DNA of 64,000 nt from Anaerolineaceae bacterium UBA4775 (lineage in GTDB: Bacteria; Chloroflexota; Anaerolineae; Anaerolineales; Anaerolineaceae): contig DHHJ01000022.1 in assembly GCA_002403205.1 (NCBI GenBank), positions 25,954 to 89,953 on the forward strand. The letters are read 5' to 3'. The notes under the pieces were generated by a model. The model ran no database searches and was not told the origin of the DNA. It saw only the letters and a program-made list of their open reading frames with translations. The first letter of the stretch is position 1, and each line of letters opens with the position of its first letter. Both the position numbers and the translations under genes were made by a program. Below are positions 60,653-64,000 of the stretch, piece by piece.

Positions 60653-61882
60653 TTAATTGGCTTCTGAGATGGTCACTTCAATTGAGCTTGGCAGGATTGC
60701 ATCGACGTTGATCTGATCGTTATCGAGCAACACTTCTGGGGCTAACTGGTACGTGCCAGGACCGCGGTCTGTTAGATCAAGCAGGACAAAGATGCTGGCC
60801 TGGTTGAGTTCATCGAGCAGTGGCAGCGGGCCAGAGAGGAAAATGTCCACGTTTTCGGGGGAAAACTCAGCCTGCAGACCCTCACCTAACCCTTCGATTT
60901 GAATAGTCACGTTTGAAAAACTCACGCTGCTTTGGATGGGGTCAATACCGATCTGGACGGTTACATTTTGGCTGCCCACCACGTTGATCCCTTCGGGAAG
61001 GTTCAGGGCAACCCGGATTTCAATGTCTTCATTGGCCATGTTCAGGTTAATCGGGGTTGTTTCCACAAAGCCGGGGATGGTCTCCACCAGGTTGGGGTCG
61101 GCAGAGAAAATTGTTACCGTGGGCGGCAAAGCGAAAATGTTGGTTAACCGGTAGCCCGAGGCGATCTGCCCGCTGGTGACGATCCTCACGACCACCGTTC
61201 TAAATCCACCGCGCTGGATGATGGGCACGGTGACCTGGATAGACGATGGGTTGAGCGTCACGCCTGAGACCGGGATGTTATCCGCATCCAATGGGACCAG
61301 TTCAATGACCCGCGTGACATCCTCTGCGGCATCCACGATGATTAAATCTGCGCTCACACTATCGATGGTGTCGATCAGGGATTTTGGGCCTGAGATCAGC
61401 ACATTTTCCTGGCTCATTTCGGGCGCCTGCGCTTCGAAACCGATGCTGGGGCTGCCAATCACCCGCAGTTCAATCGGGAAGTTCTCTGTCACGACGGAAT
61501 CCAGTTTGATGAAGATCGAAGAGGGGCTGATGCGAACGACTTCTGCCGGTGCCAGCCCGAGATTGACTTGTGGTGTGAGGGTATGGACTCCCGATTCCAA
61601 CCCGGAAAGATCCAAAATCACGTCGATCAGGTTGGCATCATTTTCAAGCTGGGCATGAATGGAGGATGGCGCGCGGATGGCCAAGTTGAGCTGCTGGGCA
61701 ATCTCATTAAGGATGGTCAGGTTGGGGTCCAGCCCGACAATTTCAATGGGCAGTGACCTGGGATACGTGCGGGTTTCTGTGGGGTCGGCCTGGGTGACCG
61801 CAAAGATCCACACAGCCGTCGCAAAGATGATAGCTGTAAACAGTGTGGGCAGGCTGCGGATAATTTTTCGGATGAACTTCAT
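60653..61882 (-). CDS. cdaR: YbbR-domain protein CdaR
   Basis: A 409-residue protein with one N-terminal membrane helix (about residues 11-30) and then four YbbR-type beta repeats outside the membrane (for example TRTYPRSLPIEIVGLDPNLT, PSSIFIKLDSVVTENFPIEL, NLMDI-like blocks and PSSIQVTVPIIQRGGFRTVV). In Firmicutes CdaR binds CdaA and controls c-di-AMP synthesis. Its ATG overlaps the cdaA stop by four bases, the usual cdaA-cdaR coupling. Confidence 0.93.
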   Translation of the reverse strand: MKFIRKIIRSLPTLFTAIIFATAVWIFAVTQADPTETRTYPRSLPIEIVGLDPNLTILNEIAQQLNLAIRAPSSIHAQLENDANLIDVILDLSGLESGVHTLTPQVNLGLAPAEVVRISPSSIFIKLDSVVTENFPIELRVIGSPSIGFEAQAPEMSQENVLISGPKSLIDTIDSVSADLIIVDAAEDVTRVIELVPLDADNIPVSGVTLNPSSIQVTVPIIQRGGFRTVVVRIVTSGQIASGYRLTNIFALPPTVTIFSADPNLVETIPGFVETTPINLNMANEDIEIRVALNLPEGINVVGSQNVTVQIGIDPIQSSVSFSNVTIQIEGLGEGLQAEFSPENVDIFLSGPLPLLDELNQASIFVLLDLTDRGPGTYQLAPEVLLDNDQINVDAILPSSIEVTISEAN

Positions 61883-62778
61883 AATTCTTCCCCTTCTTTT
61901 TCAGCGTCTTCATCATCAGGGGATATTATCGATAACAAACTGGAGACCATGTTTTTCCCACCGACGAACTCTGTCGGTTGGAAGAACGCATAAAGGGTGT
62001 TTTTAAGGCGTTCCATGTTCAGGCGGCGGATCATTTTGCCGTCTTGCGCGATGGATATGCTCCCGGTCTCCTCGGAGACGACCACGGCAATGGCGTCGCT
62101 GACTTCAGAAATCCCGAGGGCAGCACGATGCCGCAACCCTAAAGTACGTTCCGGTGAGCGGTTAAGCACACCGCTGGCTGAAAGTGGCAGCACGCACGAG
62201 GCAGCCACGATTGTGTCGTTGACGACGATCACCGCGCCATCATGCAGGGGGGTGTTGGGATAAAAGATTTGCAGCAGCAGTTCGGGCGTCACCTTGGCGT
62301 CCATGGGAACACCGGTTTGGGCGTATTCTCCCAGCCCCTGGTTACGCTGGATCACGATCAGGGCGCCATGGTGGCGTTCTGAAAGGCGACCGCTGGCATT
62401 GATGATGGCATTCAGGGTTTGATAAAAGCGTTTTTCGGAGATATTGCGGGTGCGGGCCAAAAACGAGACATTTCCTGCCCTGCCGACGCGCTCGAGAGCA
62501 CGCCGGATTTCGGGCGCAAATATGACCGGAATGGCAAGTACCAATGCTGGCAGGACAGTGCTGATCAGCCAGGAAAAAGCCGGCAGCTCAACCAGACTGG
62601 TGAACAGGACCAACAGGACAATGATGAAAAATACCCCTCGCAGCAGCACCAATGCTTCTGTGTCGCGAAGAAGCATCAGCACGGTGAAGAATACCGCTGT
62701 AACCAGAAGGATATCCAGAAAATCGGTCCACCCGAAGCGCTGGATGAGAAATGAGAGATCGTTGATAAATTGAGCCAT
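61879..62778 (-). CDS. cdaA: Diadenylate cyclase CdaA
   Basis: A 299-residue membrane enzyme that makes cyclic di-AMP from two ATP. Three membrane helices (about residues 15-90) precede the DAC domain, with the catalytic DGA in NTPLHDGAVIVVNDTIVAA and RHR in GLRHRAALGISEVSDAIAVV. The C-terminal 40 residues are an extension. It is coupled to cdaR by a four-base overlap, and coaE lies just upstream. c-di-AMP controls osmotic balance and cell-wall functions. Confidence 0.95.
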   Translation of the reverse strand: MAQFINDLSFLIQRFGWTDFLDILLVTAVFFTVLMLLRDTEALVLLRGVFFIIVLLVLFTSLVELPAFSWLISTVLPALVLAIPVIFAPEIRRALERVGRAGNVSFLARTRNISEKRFYQTLNAIINASGRLSERHHGALIVIQRNQGLGEYAQTGVPMDAKVTPELLLQIFYPNTPLHDGAVIVVNDTIVAASCVLPLSASGVLNRSPERTLGLRHRAALGISEVSDAIAVVVSEETGSISIAQDGKMIRRLNMERLKNTLYAFFQPTEFVGGKNMVSSLLSIISPDDEDAEKEGEEL

Positions 62779-62790
62779 AGAATAAGAACT

Positions 62791-63915
62791 TTACTGTATT
62801 ACGGTGGTCGGTTCCATTTCAAATTCAAAGGGCTGGGCTAACACTTTCATCCAGGGCGATGGTCCCTGACCCGGAGCGGTTTTTTCGGCAGCTTGCTGCC
62901 AAGCCGGGTAGGTGACCTGGTCAATATGCTGCTGGATATACCCGAATTGCGTGGGTTGTAGCTCTGTGTGTGAGATCAACTCCTCGGCGATCAGCAGGAT
63001 TTCTACCTGATTTACCCGGGCAGTCCGTTCAAACGAATCAAAGGCCAGTTCGGTCTGGTTGTTCAGAAAACTGACCGGGTAGGCTTCTTCCAGCATGGCT
63101 GTGAAATTCCAGTCCCTCCAGATCAGAAAGGCCTCAATGCGGTCCTGGTTAAGCATCGGCAGGACAGCCTGCATGCCAAGATGTTCATAGAGCGCGGGGA
63201 TGTCTGCCTGTGCCAGGTCGAACCAGGCAGATTCCACCTTTTCGGTGGCGATGCGGCTAATGGGTGTGAGCAACCCATCCTTTGAACTGTTAATGTGCGT
63301 GGGCGGTTCCCGGTCTGGTGGTTGAATTGTATCATTAAGCGCCATTTGTGTCCTCACCCAGGTGTCTTTAAAGGTGGCTTCGGTGTTGATGATGACATCG
63401 GCTTGCGAGAGTTTGGTTACCTGCTGTGATTGGGCTTCGATTCTGGTCCGTGCTTCTTGCTCTGACAGGCCCCTGGTGTGCATCAGGCGCTGCATCTGGC
63501 TTTTATAGGTGGCATGGCTGACCCAAATGCTGTCGCAATAGCCGCTCAAGTCGGATTCGAGCAGCTTGATGGCTTCAATGGCCACCACCGGCCGCCCTGC
63601 AGTTCTAACCCGCCCCAGAATTGCCCGGATGACAGGCGGATGGATCAGGGCTTCGAGCTGTTTTAATTTTTCGGGATCATTGAAGACGATCTGCCCGAGC
63701 TGTTGATGGGAGATGCGGCCGTTTTCCGTTTTGATTTCAGGTCCAAAGGCTGCAATCACGGCCTGGTAAGCCGGTCCCCCAGGGTAGATCATGCGGTTAG
63801 CCAGTACATCGGCATCAATCGTCATGACACCTGCGTTGGCCAGCATCCGCCGGATAACGCTCTTCCCTGTGGCTATGTTACCTGTAATCCCGATGATGAA
63901 GGTCTTGTTAATCAT
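62791..63915 (-). CDS. coaE: Dephospho-CoA kinase with a C-terminal extension
   Basis: A 374-residue protein. Residues 1-200 are dephospho-CoA kinase, the last step of CoA synthesis: P-loop GITGNIATGKSVIRRMLANA, TIDADVLANRMIYPGGPAYQ, LEALIHPPVI and RTRIEAQSQQVTKLSQADVI. A linker (PPDREPPTHINSSKDG) joins a C-terminal part of about 160 residues that I do not recognise; it contains AFLIWRDWNFTAMLEEAYPV. Typical CoaE proteins are about 200 residues, so this is a fusion. cdaA follows after 12 bases. Confidence 0.93.
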   Translation of the reverse strand: MINKTFIIGITGNIATGKSVIRRMLANAGVMTIDADVLANRMIYPGGPAYQAVIAAFGPEIKTENGRISHQQLGQIVFNDPEKLKQLEALIHPPVIRAILGRVRTAGRPVVAIEAIKLLESDLSGYCDSIWVSHATYKSQMQRLMHTRGLSEQEARTRIEAQSQQVTKLSQADVIINTEATFKDTWVRTQMALNDTIQPPDREPPTHINSSKDGLLTPISRIATEKVESAWFDLAQADIPALYEHLGMQAVLPMLNQDRIEAFLIWRDWNFTAMLEEAYPVSFLNNQTELAFDSFERTARVNQVEILLIAEELISHTELQPTQFGYIQQHIDQVTYPAWQQAAEKTAPGQGPSPWMKVLAQPFEFEMEPTTVIQ

Positions 63916-63977
63916 AATCCGCTCGATCTATGCTGAAGTATACCCCATTTCACCCTGGCTCACGATGCCCAGGGTGC

Positions 63978-63983
63978 TATAAT
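63978..63983 (+). promoter_or_regulatory. Extended -10 element of a gene beyond the window
   Basis: TGCTATAAT is an extended -10 box on the plus strand. GAAGGAGGGC follows ten bases later and looks like a ribosome site. The start codon must be just past the window end. It is divergent from coaE. Confidence 0.6.
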
Positions 63984-64000
63984 CGAAGGAGGGCATTTCC

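Noticed and set aside
1..64000. CRISPR arrays, rRNA, tRNA, integrases, transposases, prophage
   Set aside because: I looked for regular spaced repeats, tRNA arms and typical proteins and found none.

Overview
The window reads as a stretch of a bacterial chromosome, most likely from an Anaerolineae-like member of the Chloroflexota. I infer this from the gene mix and protein style (membrane-anchored TPR proteins with Thr/Pro linkers, a DUF711 protein, a PIN-TRAM membrane protein, a CAP-LysM surface protein, a liv-type transporter beside single-copy housekeeping genes), not from a marker gene. There is no rRNA or tRNA gene, CRISPR array, transposase or phage module. Coding density is high, with short operons on both strands.

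Layout. 1-3.5 kb: end of a peptide-type ABC transporter, a divergent PIG-L family protein, a DMT exporter and a small membrane protein. 3.7-7.8 kb (minus): a replication operon dnaB, a DnaD-like gene and a DnaC-like loader with two AAA+ modules, plus a DUF151 nuclease. 8-14 kb: an atypical response regulator, a membrane metalloprotease, a HAD phosphatase, an acyltransferase, a DnaJ-class chaperone and 6-phosphogluconolactonase. 14-21 kb: two paralogous TPR proteins, groES-groEL behind a perfect CIRCE operator, a PpiC-type lipoprotein and a membrane-anchored protein. 20.9-26.4 kb (minus): livK-H-M-G-F. 27-36 kb (minus): DUF711, rRNA methyltransferase, metallophosphoesterase, MFS, then a GNAT-MFS-GNAT operon. 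35-45.6 kb: CAP-LysM protein, a repeat-built membrane protein, serS, ferritin, rlmB-cysS, PIN-TRAM protein, YgiT-type zinc finger, lepB, der. 45.7-50 kb: FGGY kinase, zinc dehydrogenase, M24 peptidase and a decayed solute-binding-protein gene. 50-59.5 kb: a glycerol regulon, with a three-gene G3P dehydrogenase on the minus strand diverging from glpF-dhaK-dhaL-glpK-orf-dhaM. 59.6-64 kb: a frameshifted MoaD/MoeB-like pair and cdaR-cdaA-coaE on the minus strand.

How the genes work together. In the glycerol block GlpF imports glycerol, GlpK makes glycerol-3-phosphate, the GlpA-like/FAD/DUF1667 complex oxidises it to DHAP, and DhaKLM phosphorylates dihydroxyacetone using PTS phosphate. The liv operon is a complete branched-chain amino-acid-type importer. 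CdaA and CdaR form a c-di-AMP synthesis module.

The strongest candidate for something new is the 5' leader of the GNAT-MFS-GNAT operon (34.55-34.92 kb). It holds a consensus -35, a 32-codon leader ORF with a good ribosome site, and two rho-independent terminators whose arms are interchangeable, so that arm 2 can pair with arm 3 and dissolve both terminators. This is the architecture of a translation-coupled attenuator. The same operon carries a 141-bp element bounded by 16-bp inverted repeats. Other notable points are the tandem-AAA+ DnaC, a nested palindrome at 50.0 kb, two apparent frameshifts in the sulfur-carrier pair, several enzymes lacking a canonical metal or cluster ligand, and two genes that look leaderless.
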